The translations under genes were made by a program, and so were the position numbers. Shown here piece after piece: positions 7,666-15,072 of a stretch of DNA of 22,676 nucleotides. This DNA comes from an uncultured Collinsella sp. GTDB taxonomy: Bacteria > Actinomycetota > Coriobacteriia > Coriobacteriales > Coriobacteriaceae. The notes under the pieces were generated by a model. The model was not told the DNA's origin. It saw nothing but the letters and a program-made list of their open reading frames with translations, and made no database searches. The DNA lies in the NCBI GenBank assembly GCA_902493855.1, contig CABUQV010000026.1, positions 1-22,676 on the forward strand, in the 5' to 3' direction. Position 1 is the first letter of the stretch. Each line of letters opens with the position of its first letter.

Positions 7666-9171
7666 ATGGAGCGTGCAAGCGGCGTCCTCATGCCCGTCTC
7701 ATCTCTGCCCGGACCATACGGAATCGGCGGCTTTGGCTGGAATGCCTACGACTTCGTCGATTTTCTCGCCTCGTGCAAACAACATTACTGGCAGATTCTG
7801 CCCCTTACGACGACCAGCTATGGCGATTCGCCCTATCAGTCGTTCTCGGCCCGCGCAGGCAACCCCAACTTTATCGACTTTGCCGAGCTTATCGAGACAG
7901 GGTATCTGGAGCAGCGCGATATCGATGGCGTGTACCTGGGATCCGACCCCAGTAACGTCGACTACGGTGCTATCTTTGGCGGCCGCCGTCAGATTCTCGA
8001 CCGCGCCGCCGAGCGCTTTGCTGCCGACAAGCCGGCCGATTTCGATGACTTTATCCAGGCCAACGAGGACTGGCTCATCCCCTACTGCGAGTTCATGACC
8101 GTCAAAGAGGAGTGCGGACTCAAGGCGTTTTGGGAGTGGCCCGCAGAACTGCGCACCCGCGGCGAAGCATCTGCCAAGGTCTGCGCCGCCCATCCCGCGC
8201 GCATGCTCTACCACCAGATGACGCAGTATTTCTTCGACCGCCAATGGAGCCGCCTCAAGGCCTATGCCAACGAGCGCGACATTCTCATCATCGGCGACCT
8301 GCCCATCTATGTCTCGCGTGACTCCGTCGAGATGTGGGCGACGCCTGAGCTCTTTAAGATCGACGCCGCCGGCAATCCCGTGAGCGTCGCCGGCACGCCG
8401 CCCGACCAGTTCTCGGCCACCGGCCAGTACTGGGGCAACCCCATCTACGACTGGGACGCCATGGAGTCCGACGGCTTCTCCTGGTGGGAGGGCCGCATTC
8501 GCGCCGCCCTCGACATGTACGACGTCATCCGCCTGGATCACTTCCGCGGCTTCGAGGCCTATTGGGAGGTGCCGTTCTCCTCGCCCGATTCGTCCTACGG
8601 TTCGTGGACGCAGGGTCCCGGCCTCAAGTTCTTCAAGACGCTCGAGGAAAAGCTCGGCACGCTGCCCATCATCGCCGAGGACCTGGGCTTCCTCACCCCC
8701 GGCGTCATCGACATGCGCGACAACTCGGGCTTCCCCGGCATGAAGATCCTGCAGTTTGCCTTTGAGGGTACCAACTCGTACTACCTGCCGCATAACTACA
8801 TCGCCAACACCGTCGCCTATGTGGGCACCCACGACAACGAGACGGCGCGCGGTTGGTTTGAGGGAACGGCCACCCCGCGTCAACGCGAGCAGACAGCCCT
8901 GTACACCCATCAGCAGGCCGGCGAACCCATGGCAGATGCACTCAATCGCACCATCGCCGCCAGCGTGAGTGACACGTGCATCTACACCATGCAAGACCTG
9001 CTCAACTTGGGCAACGAGGCGCGCATCAACACCCCTGCCACGCTGGGCGGCAACTGGACCTGGCGCATGCTCGACGGCGCCATCACCCGCGAGCTCGAGC
9101 ACAAACTCACTGACTGGACCGAGACCTACTTCCGCATCCCGTCGGAAGCCGAAATCGAGCTTCCTCAATAG
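7666..9171 (+). CDS. malQ: 4-alpha-glucanotransferase (amylomaltase, GH77)
   Basis: Cytosolic disproportionating enzyme that transfers glucosyl or maltosyl units between malto-oligosaccharides, releasing glucose and building longer chains for phosphorylase. 501 aa, normal for a bacterial GH77. Motifs: SSLPGPYGIGGFG near the N-terminus, LPLTTTSYGDSPYQSFSARAGN, DLPIYVSRDS, GQYWGNPIYDW, RLDHFRG with the nucleophile Asp291, AEDLG with the acid/base Glu338, and GTHDNET with Asp390. I chose ATG 7666 because GGTGAG lies 7 bases upstream. In-frame TTG 7651 and GTG 7654 are alternatives adding at most 5 residues. It is 128 bp upstream of glgP and on the same strand, so the two likely act together on maltodextrin. 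Confidence 0.96.
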   Translation: MERASGVLMPVSSLPGPYGIGGFGWNAYDFVDFLASCKQHYWQILPLTTTSYGDSPYQSFSARAGNPNFIDFAELIETGYLEQRDIDGVYLGSDPSNVDYGAIFGGRRQILDRAAERFAADKPADFDDFIQANEDWLIPYCEFMTVKEECGLKAFWEWPAELRTRGEASAKVCAAHPARMLYHQMTQYFFDRQWSRLKAYANERDILIIGDLPIYVSRDSVEMWATPELFKIDAAGNPVSVAGTPPDQFSATGQYWGNPIYDWDAMESDGFSWWEGRIRAALDMYDVIRLDHFRGFEAYWEVPFSSPDSSYGSWTQGPGLKFFKTLEEKLGTLPIIAEDLGFLTPGVIDMRDNSGFPGMKILQFAFEGTNSYYLPHNYIANTVAYVGTHDNETARGWFEGTATPRQREQTALYTHQQAGEPMADALNRTIAASVSDTCIYTMQDLLNLGNEARINTPATLGGNWTWRMLDGAITRELEHKLTDWTETYFRIPSEAEIELPQ

Positions 9172-9219
9172 GAGCCACCGCGCCCGACCCCTCCCCACCG
9201 TGCGGACGCGCTTGCTTTT

Positions 9220-9259
9220 CCCGCGCGAGGCCACCCCAATCCCCTCGCGCGGGCTTCTT
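9220..9259 (+). terminator. Hairpin between malQ and glgP (weak terminator or processing/stability stem)
   Basis: Perfect 11-bp stem CCCGCGCGAGG/CCTCGCGCGGG (9220-9230 and 9243-9253), 12-base loop, followed by CTTCTTA rather than a clean T-run. It could partly terminate malQ transcription or protect the upstream RNA; glgP may still be co-transcribed. Confidence 0.55.
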
Positions 9260-9299
9260 ATGAATTGCAGACATGAAACAACCCATCACAGGAGAAAAC

Positions 9300-11567
9300 A
9301 TGCCCCAAATTAACCTCATGGAACTCGCCGAGCAGTCTTTTGGCACCTCGCTCGAGCAGCTCGACGACCGTCGCATTTACAAGCTGCTGGTCAAACTCGT
9401 GCAGGAGCGCTCCGCCGCCCGCCCGCTCAACAACGGCAAGAAAAAGCTCTATTACATTTCCGCCGAATTTTTGATCGGCAAGCTGCTCATCAACAACATG
9501 ATCGACCTCGGCATCTACGACGAGGTTAAGGACCAGCTCACCGCCGCAGGCCACGACCTCAACAAGATCGAGGAATTCGAGGTCGAGCCGTCACTCGGCA
9601 ACGGCGGCCTGGGCCGCTTGGCCGCATGCTTCCTGGATTCCATCGCCACGCTGGGCTTGACCGGCGATGGCGTGGGCCTCAACTATCACTACGGTCTGTT
9701 CCGTCAGCGCTTTGTCGACAACCAGCAGAAGGCCGTCCCCGACGAGTGGCTCGGTGAGCAGGACATCCTAGTCGACGATGACCGCTCCTACACCGTCGAG
9801 TTCGGCGATTTTGCCGTTACTTCCAAGCTCGTCGACATCGATGTGCCCGGTTACGGCCAGCCCACCAAGAACCGCCTGCGCCTGTTCGACCTGGCGAGCG
9901 TCGACGACGGCCTGGTCCCCGGCAGCTCCATCGACTTCGACAAGACCGAGATCGCCAAGAACCTCACCTTGTTCCTCTACCCCGACGATTCCGACGAGCA
10001 GGGCCGCCTACTTCGCATCTATCAGGAGTACTTCATGGTGAGCAACGCCGCCCAGCTCCTGATCGACGAGGCCGTCGAGCGCGGCAGCAACCTGCACGAT
10101 CTGGCCGACTACGCCGTGGTCCAAATTAACGACACGCACCCCACCATGGTCATCCCCGAGCTCATTCGCTTGCTCACCACCGAACATGGCATCGAGTTTG
10201 ACGAGGCCGTGACCATCGTACGCTCCATGGTCGCCTACACTAACCACACGATTCTTGCCGAGGCGCTCGAGAAGTGGCCGCTCGCCAGCCTGCAGAAGGT
10301 CTCCCCTGCCATCGCCGACATTATCGTCAAGCTCGATGAGATCGCGAAGGCCGAGCACGATGACCCGCGCGTCGCCATCATCGACGAACACGATACCGTC
10401 CACATGGCCCACATGGACATCCACTTTGGCTTCTCCATCAACGGCGTAGCCGCCCTCCACACCAAGATCCTGGAGGACACCGAGCTTCATCCGTTCTACG
10501 AGATCTACCCCGAGAAGTTCTCCAATAAGACCAACGGCATCACCTTCCGCCGCTGGATCCAGGGAGCCAACCCCGCGCTTGCCAGCCTGCTCGACGATGT
10601 GATCGGTACCGATTGGCGCAGCACCGGCGACCTGAGCAAGCTCGCCGACTTCGCCGACGATAAGAGCATTCTTGAGCGCTTGGCCGCCACCAAGGCCGAA
10701 GCCAAAACCATCATGCGCGAGTTTATGGCGCTCGAACAGGGCGTGACGATCCCCTCCAACGCGATCATCGATGTTCAGGTCAAGCGTATCCACGAGTACA
10801 AGCGCCAGCAGATGCTCGCGCTCTACATCATCTGGAAGTACCTCGATATCAAGAACGGCAACAGACCTAAGCACCCCGTCACCATCATCTTTGGCGGCAA
10901 AGCGGCGCCTGCCTACACTATCGCGCAGGACATCATCCATCTGATTCTGACGCTGTCGCAGTGGATTGCAAACGACCCCGACGTGGCTCCCTACCTGCAG
11001 GTTGTCATGATCGAGAACTACAACGTCACCGCCGCCGAGCGCGTGATCCCCGCCGCTGACATCTCCGAGCAGATCAGCCTGGCCTCCAAGGAGGCGAGCG
11101 GCACCTCCAACATGAAGTTCATGCTCAACGGCGCCCTAACCCTGTGCACGCTTGACGGCGCCAACGTGGAGATTGCCGAGCTCGTGGGCGACGAGAACAT
11201 CTACACCTTTGGTGCCTCGTCCAAACAGGTCGAGCAGCTCTATGCCGACGGCACCTATGACGCCGGTGTGCTCTACCGCAAGCCCGGTATTAAACTGCTG
11301 GTGGACTTCATCACCAACCCGGCCTTTATGGCGACCGGCAACGCCGAGCGCCTGCAGCGTCTGCACGACGACATCAAGGGCAAGGACTGGTTTATGGCCC
11401 TGCTCGACATTGAGGAGTACATCCAGACCAAGGAGCGCGTGCTGGCCGACTACGAGGACCAGGACGCCTGGATGCGCAAGACGCTGATCAATATCGCCAA
11501 CGCCGGCACCTTCTCGTCCGACCGCACCATCTCCCAGTACAACGACGAGATCTGGCACCTGAACTAA
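9300..11567 (+). CDS. glgP: Glycogen/maltodextrin phosphorylase (GT35)
   Basis: Pyridoxal-phosphate enzyme that releases glucose-1-phosphate from the non-reducing end of alpha-1,4-glucans. 755 aa, in the compact range of the GT35 family. Seen: LYYISAEFLIGK near residue 50, PSLGNGGLGRLAACFLDS near residue 100, DTHPTM, FGFSINGVAALHT, VKRIHEYKRQ, and the PLP-binding GTSNMKF with Lys606 followed by the DGANVEI block. I chose ATG 9300 rather than in-frame ATG 9273 because AGGAG sits 7 bases before it and the added nine residues look like leader. Downstream of malQ on the same strand; a good terminator follows. The substrate may be glycogen, imported maltodextrin, or MalQ products. The sequence alone does not separate glgP from malP. 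Confidence 0.95.
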   Translation: MPQINLMELAEQSFGTSLEQLDDRRIYKLLVKLVQERSAARPLNNGKKKLYYISAEFLIGKLLINNMIDLGIYDEVKDQLTAAGHDLNKIEEFEVEPSLGNGGLGRLAACFLDSIATLGLTGDGVGLNYHYGLFRQRFVDNQQKAVPDEWLGEQDILVDDDRSYTVEFGDFAVTSKLVDIDVPGYGQPTKNRLRLFDLASVDDGLVPGSSIDFDKTEIAKNLTLFLYPDDSDEQGRLLRIYQEYFMVSNAAQLLIDEAVERGSNLHDLADYAVVQINDTHPTMVIPELIRLLTTEHGIEFDEAVTIVRSMVAYTNHTILAEALEKWPLASLQKVSPAIADIIVKLDEIAKAEHDDPRVAIIDEHDTVHMAHMDIHFGFSINGVAALHTKILEDTELHPFYEIYPEKFSNKTNGITFRRWIQGANPALASLLDDVIGTDWRSTGDLSKLADFADDKSILERLAATKAEAKTIMREFMALEQGVTIPSNAIIDVQVKRIHEYKRQQMLALYIIWKYLDIKNGNRPKHPVTIIFGGKAAPAYTIAQDIIHLILTLSQWIANDPDVAPYLQVVMIENYNVTAAERVIPAADISEQISLASKEASGTSNMKFMLNGALTLCTLDGANVEIAELVGDENIYTFGASSKQVEQLYADGTYDAGVLYRKPGIKLLVDFITNPAFMATGNAERLQRLHDDIKGKDWFMALLDIEEYIQTKERVLADYEDQDAWMRKTLINIANAGTFSSDRTISQYNDEIWHLN

Positions 11568-11594
11568 TTCGCTTCCCTTACCCATCCTCTTGAG

Positions 11595-11627
11595 AAACGG
11601 AGTCGTGGCAACACGGCTCCGTTTTTT
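11595..11627 (+). terminator. glgP rho-independent terminator
   Basis: Stem ACGGAG-T-CGTG / CACG-G-CTCCGT closed by a GCAA tetraloop at 11597-11622, followed by TTTTTT, starting 27 bases after the glgP stop. It should separate glgP transcription from the repeat array downstream. Confidence 0.92.
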
Positions 11628-11667
11628 GTGCCCGCACGTTACCCTGTGACCCGACTCGACCAAACAA

Positions 11668-11722
11668 TCTCGATCTGTAACAGCTACTCGGTAAAAACGG
11701 TCCCAGCTGTTACAGATTGAGA
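11668..11722. repeat. Inverted-repeat unit 1 of three (17-21-17)
   Basis: Arm TCTCGATCTGTAACAGC at 11668-11684 and arm GCTGTTACAGATTGAGA at 11706-11722, complementary over 17 bases with one G-T pair, around a 21-base loop. It is the first of three 55-base units between two convergent operons. The loop shares little with the other units except TA at its start and an AAA centre. Confidence 0.93.
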
Positions 11723-11748
11723 CATACCGGCCCCTTCCCTTGGGTTTA

Positions 11749-11803
11749 TCTCAGTCTGTAACATCTAGCAGCTGAAATTCACCTTTGGTGTTACAGATTT
11801 AGA
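11749..11803. repeat. Inverted-repeat unit 2 of three (17-21-17)
   Basis: Arm TCTCAGTCTGTAACATC at 11749-11765 and arm GGTGTTACAGATTTAGA at 11787-11803, pairing with one mismatch and two G-T pairs, around a 21-base loop of the form TAGCnnCTGAAAT. It starts 81 bases after unit 1. Spacer 11723-11748 (26 bases) is unrelated to the next spacer. Confidence 0.93.
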
Positions 11804-11828
11804 TGAAATGGTCAGCTCAGCGGAACTG

Positions 11829-11883
11829 TCTCGATCTGTAACACCTAGCGTCCGAAATCAGCCTCACCCGTTACAGATCGAGA
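11829..11883. repeat. Inverted-repeat unit 3 of three (17-21-17)
   Basis: Arm TCTCGATCTGTAACACC at 11829-11845. The opposite arm at 11867-11883 ends GTTACAGATCGAGA; the outer 14 bases pair perfectly and extend two more pairs outward (TG at 11827-11828, CA at 11884-11885). The inner three positions do not pair. The 21-base loop contains TAGCGTCCGAAAT, close to the unit 2 loop. It starts 80 bases after unit 2. Confidence 0.93.
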
Positions 11884-11910
11884 CAAACGACCGGTCAGAC
11901 AGCCCCAACA

Positions 11911-11955
11911 CAAAGAAAGGCTCCCCTCTCGCCCAGTGGACGGGAGGGGAGCCTT
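11911..11955 (-). terminator. Terminator of the malE-malF-malG-msmK operon
   Basis: 15-bp stem (11917-11931 with 11941-11955, one T-G pair) built on AAGGCTCCCC/GGGGAGCCTT with a 9-base loop. On the minus strand it is followed by TTCTTTG. It lies 68 bases after the msmK stop. It is also a strong hairpin on the plus strand, shielding the array region from both sides. Confidence 0.82.
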
Positions 11956-12023
11956 ATATGTGACCGCGGCAAAAGGATGGCAATACCGCAGTCGCCCAAA
12001 GGGAGGGCCTGGATGCACCGGCC

Positions 12024-13223
12024 CTAGATTAGGTTCTTGCCAGAGACCTTATCGAAGAGGTGGGTCGCGTTCTTCTCAAACTTGAACCAGATGGTGTCGC
12101 CAGCCTTGAGCGCGCCCTTGGCCTCGAGGTCGACGACGGGGATAATCAGGACAAACTGGCCGTCGGGAGCGGTCACGTGGACATGCTCGGTCGAGCCCAT
12201 GAGCTCGGTCACCTCGACGGTACCCTGGAGCGCGCCCTCCTCGCCCTTGTCGGCAAGCAGGATCTGCTCGGGACGCACGCCGGCCGTAATCTCCTTCACG
12301 TCGCCGCCGTCCCAGTTGAGGGCAAGTTGAGCGCAAGTCTCGGGGGCGAGTGCCACGTTCATATCCTCGGTCTTGACGGTAAAGCCGTTGCCCGAGCGCA
12401 CCAGCTGGGCATCGAAGAAGTTCATCTGCGGCACGCCGATGAAGCCGGCGACGAAGATGTTCGCGGGATGGTTGAAGACCTCCTGCGGCGTGGCGATCTG
12501 CTGGACAACGCCGTCCTTCATGACCACGATACGGTCGCCAAGGGTCATGGCCTCGGTCTGGTCGTGAGTAACATAAATGAACGTGCCCTTGATCTCGTGG
12601 CGCAGCTTAATGAGCTCGGCACGCATCTGGTTACGAAGCTTGGCGTCCAGGTTGGACAGCGGCTCGTCCATCAGGAAGACCTTGGGGTCACGCACGATGG
12701 CGCGGCCGATAGCGACACGCTGGCGCTGGCCGCCGGAGAGCGCCTTGGGCTTACGGTCGAGGTACTCGGTAATGCCCAGAATCTCGGCAGCAGAGCGAAC
12801 CTTGCGGTCGATCTCGTCCTTGGGAACCTTCTTGAGCTCGAGCGTAAATGCCATGTTCTCGTACACCGTCATATTGGGGTACAGAGCGTAGCTCTGGAAC
12901 ACCATGGCGATGTCGCGGTCCTTGGGCGCCACGTCGTTGACACGCTTGCCGTCGATGAGCACATCGCCCGAGGTAATGTCCTCCAGGCCGGCGACCATGC
13001 GCATCGTCGTGGACTTACCGCAGCCAGAGGGGCCAACGAGGACGACGAACTCCTGGTCGTGAACGGTGAGGTTGAAGTCCTCTACAGCGAGCACACCGTC
13101 CTCGGTAACCTTGAGGTTGTGCTTCTTCTCCTCGGTCTTCTTCTTTTTGCCAAAGAAGCCTTTCTTTTTTGACTCGTTGTTGGGATACACCTTCTGAACA
13201 TGTTTGAGAACAATCTCGGCCAT
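12024..13223 (-). CDS. msmK: Sugar ABC transporter ATP-binding protein (MsmK/UgpC/MalK type)
   Basis: 399-aa ATPase that energises a carbohydrate ABC importer at the inner face of the membrane. Walker A is GPSGCGKST at residues 64-72; the Q-loop MVFQSYALYPNMTVYEN, signature LSGGQRQRVAIGRA, Walker B VFLMDEPLSNLDAKLR and the switch histidine in YVTHDQTEAMTLGD all follow in order. A C-terminal MalK-like regulatory OB-fold region begins around residue 245 (VRPEQI block near 315). Oddity: about 27 Lys/Glu-rich residues (16-42) are inserted between the first strand (LKHVQKVYPN) and AVEDFNL, where family members usually have none. ATG 13223 has AAAGG upstream. It is the last gene of the operon after malG, separated by a 68-bp gap containing a hairpin. 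It could also serve other importers, as MsmK does elsewhere. Confidence 0.94.
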   Translation of the reverse strand: MAEIVLKHVQKVYPNNESKKKGFFGKKKKTEEKKHNLKVTEDGVLAVEDFNLTVHDQEFVVLVGPSGCGKSTTMRMVAGLEDITSGDVLIDGKRVNDVAPKDRDIAMVFQSYALYPNMTVYENMAFTLELKKVPKDEIDRKVRSAAEILGITEYLDRKPKALSGGQRQRVAIGRAIVRDPKVFLMDEPLSNLDAKLRNQMRAELIKLRHEIKGTFIYVTHDQTEAMTLGDRIVVMKDGVVQQIATPQEVFNHPANIFVAGFIGVPQMNFFDAQLVRSGNGFTVKTEDMNVALAPETCAQLALNWDGGDVKEITAGVRPEQILLADKGEEGALQGTVEVTELMGSTEHVHVTAPDGQFVLIIPVVDLEAKGALKAGDTIWFKFEKNATHLFDKVSGKNLI

Positions 13224-13240
13224 GTCTCTACCTTTCGATA

Positions 13241-13267
13241 TGCGGCGCCGCGCTGAGGGGCGCCGCA
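13241..13267 (-). other. Intercistronic hairpin between malG and msmK
   Basis: Perfect 9-bp GC stem TGCGGCGCC/GGCGCCGCA (13241-13249, 13259-13267) with a 9-base loop, no T-run. It probably affects mRNA stability or partial termination rather than ending the transcript. Confidence 0.6.
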
Positions 13268-13291
13268 GAAACTTGCAAAACAGTTACGGCA

Positions 13292-14131
13292 TTAGCCCTT
13301 GACGGCACCTGCCACCACGCCGTCGATGATGTACTTCTGACAGAGGATGTACATGATAACGATGGGGATAACGACCATCATGATGCAGGCCATCATGGGG
13401 CCGAGCTCGACGTGGCCGTAGCCGCCGCGGAAGTACTGAATCAAGATAGGAATGGTCTTGTACTTGGTGGAGTCGAGCGTAAGGTAGGGCAGCAGATAGT
13501 CGTTCCAGACCCACATGGTCTCGAGGATGCCGACCGAAAGATAGGTGGGCTTCATGATGGGAAGGACGATCTTAAAGAACACCTGGACCGGGTTGCAGCC
13601 ATCAATCATGGCCGCCTCCTCGATCTCGAGCGGGATGTTCTTTACAAAACCGGCGAACATAAAGACCGCCAGGCCCGCGCCAAAGCCCAGATAGATAAAG
13701 CAGATGTTGAACGGCGTGTTAAAGCCGATGCGGTCCGCCAAATTGGACAGCGTGAACATGAGCATCTGGAACGGCACGACCATCGAGAACACAAACAGGT
13801 AATAGAAGAAGTTCGAGATCTTGTTGTTGACACGAACCACGTACCAAGCGCACATGGAGCAGCACACCAAGATCAGCACGACCGACGTGACCGTGATGAT
13901 GAGCGAGTACATAAATGCCGAGGCAAAGCCCTGCTCGTTAAGGGCGTGCATGTAGTTTGCGAGGCCGTTGAACGTCTCGGGCGTGAGCAGATCGAATGCC
14001 GTGGTGGTGCTGATTGCGGTCGCTTTCTTAAAAGAATTAAGCGCAATCATGAACACGGGGTAGATCCACGCGAGCGACAGGATCGTAAAGAAAATCGAGA
14101 GCGCGCGGTTGATAACCTTATCGCGTTTCAT
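13292..14131 (-). CDS. malG: Carbohydrate ABC transporter permease, MalG family
   Basis: 279-aa inner-membrane permease with about six hydrophobic segments, starting with a membrane helix at residues 10-32. The cytoplasmic coupling EAA motif reads EIEEAAMIDGCNPVQVFFKI near residue 180, followed by PIMKP, the surface that docks on the ATPase. The C-terminal YIIDGVVAGAVKG ending is typical of MalG homologues. Its ATG overlaps the malF stop by one base (TAATG), so the two are translationally coupled. It pairs with MalF to form the channel. Specificity, likely malto-oligosaccharide from the malQ/glgP neighbourhood, is inferred only. Confidence 0.93.
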   Translation of the reverse strand: MKRDKVINRALSIFFTILSLAWIYPVFMIALNSFKKATAISTTTAFDLLTPETFNGLANYMHALNEQGFASAFMYSLIITVTSVVLILVCCSMCAWYVVRVNNKISNFFYYLFVFSMVVPFQMLMFTLSNLADRIGFNTPFNICFIYLGFGAGLAVFMFAGFVKNIPLEIEEAAMIDGCNPVQVFFKIVLPIMKPTYLSVGILETMWVWNDYLLPYLTLDSTKYKTIPILIQYFRGGYGHVELGPMMACIMMVVIPIVIMYILCQKYIIDGVVAGAVKG

Positions 14132-14985
14132 TACTGCTGCACCTCCTTGGACCTCGTGGCCTTAAGCTGGATCATGGAGATGGCCACGACCAGGATGCAG
14201 AAGATAACCGCCTTGGCCTGACCAATGCCCTGCCATGCGATACCGGCACGCGAATAGAACGTGTTGTAGATGTTCAGGGCGAGCATCTCGGTGGAGTGCG
14301 CGGGGGCGCCGCCGGTAAGGGCGAGGTTCTGGTCGAACAGCTTAAAGCCGTTGGTGATGGACAGGAACAGGCAGATGGTGATGGTCGGCATCAGGTTAGG
14401 GATCTTAACCTTCCAAAACGTCTGCCATGCCGTAGCGCCGTCGACCTTGGCGGCCTCGATGTAGTCGGACGGAATGGACTGCAGACCAGCAATGTAGATG
14501 ATCATCATGTAGCCGACCTGCTGCCACAGGGTCAGGATGATAAGGCCCCAGAAGCCAGCAGCAGAGTTAAGAGCGATGAGCTGGGCGCCCACGTTGGAGA
14601 GCAGGCAGTTGATCAGAATCTGCCAAATGTAGCCCAGCACGATGCCGCCGATCAGGTTAGGCATAAAGAAGATCGTACGGAAGATGTTGGTGCCCTTGAG
14701 CGCTTTGCGGGTGAGCGCCTGCGCAATGGCGAGGGCGATCACGTTGATGAGCACCGTCGACAGGAAGGCAAACGCCACGGTAAAGAAGAACGACGTGGCA
14801 AACTGCGGATCGGACAGTGCGCGCACGTAGTTCTCAATACCGACAAAATGCGCGTTGTTAATGGTAATAAACTGGCAGAACGAGAGATAGAAGCCCTGGA
14901 TAAAGGGAATCACGAACCCGATCATAAACGCCAGGCACGTGGGCAGCATAAAGAGCGGCCACCAGCGCTTGAGTGCTTTGCCCAT
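14131..14985 (-). CDS. malF: Carbohydrate ABC transporter permease, MalF family
   Basis: 284-aa inner-membrane permease of the sugar importer, of the shorter type with six helices seen in Gram-positive importers such as MsmF. The first helix is PLFMLPTCLAFMIGFVIPFI at about residues 10-29. The EAA loop reads DYIEAAKVDGATAWQTFWKV near residue 195, followed by IPNLMP. LTGGAP near the C-terminus is a recurrent family motif. AAAGGA lies 9 bases before the ATG. It sits 87 bp after malE, with a strong hairpin in between, and overlaps malG by one base. Confidence 0.93.
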   Translation of the reverse strand: MGKALKRWWPLFMLPTCLAFMIGFVIPFIQGFYLSFCQFITINNAHFVGIENYVRALSDPQFATSFFFTVAFAFLSTVLINVIALAIAQALTRKALKGTNIFRTIFFMPNLIGGIVLGYIWQILINCLLSNVGAQLIALNSAAGFWGLIILTLWQQVGYMMIIYIAGLQSIPSDYIEAAKVDGATAWQTFWKVKIPNLMPTITICLFLSITNGFKLFDQNLALTGGAPAHSTEMLALNIYNTFYSRAGIAWQGIGQAKAVIFCILVVAISMIQLKATRSKEVQQ

Positions 14986-15005
14986 AGAAGGGTCCTTTCA
15001 ATATG

Positions 15006-15041
15006 CAGGGGGCGGGCAAACCAACGTCTGCCCGCCCCCTG
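15006..15041 (-). other. Intercistronic hairpin between malE and malF
   Basis: Perfect 13-bp stem CAGGGGGCGGGCA/TGCCCGCCCCCTG (15006-15018, 15029-15041), 10-base loop, no T-run. It begins 31 bases after the malE stop on the transcribed strand. In E. coli a palindrome at the same place (malE-malF) stabilises upstream mRNA and gives excess binding protein over permease. A parallel role here is inference. Confidence 0.7.
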
Positions 15042-15072
15042 TCGCTAATCAGATAGCTTGGGCAGCAACTAC

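Noticed and set aside
11668..11885. CRISPR array
   Set aside because: The repeats alternate in orientation as stem arms rather than recurring directly, there are only three units, and no cas genes are nearby.
11668..11885. Integron attC sites
   Set aside because: The arms contain GTTACAG, not the GTTRRRY core, and there is no integrase or cassette gene.
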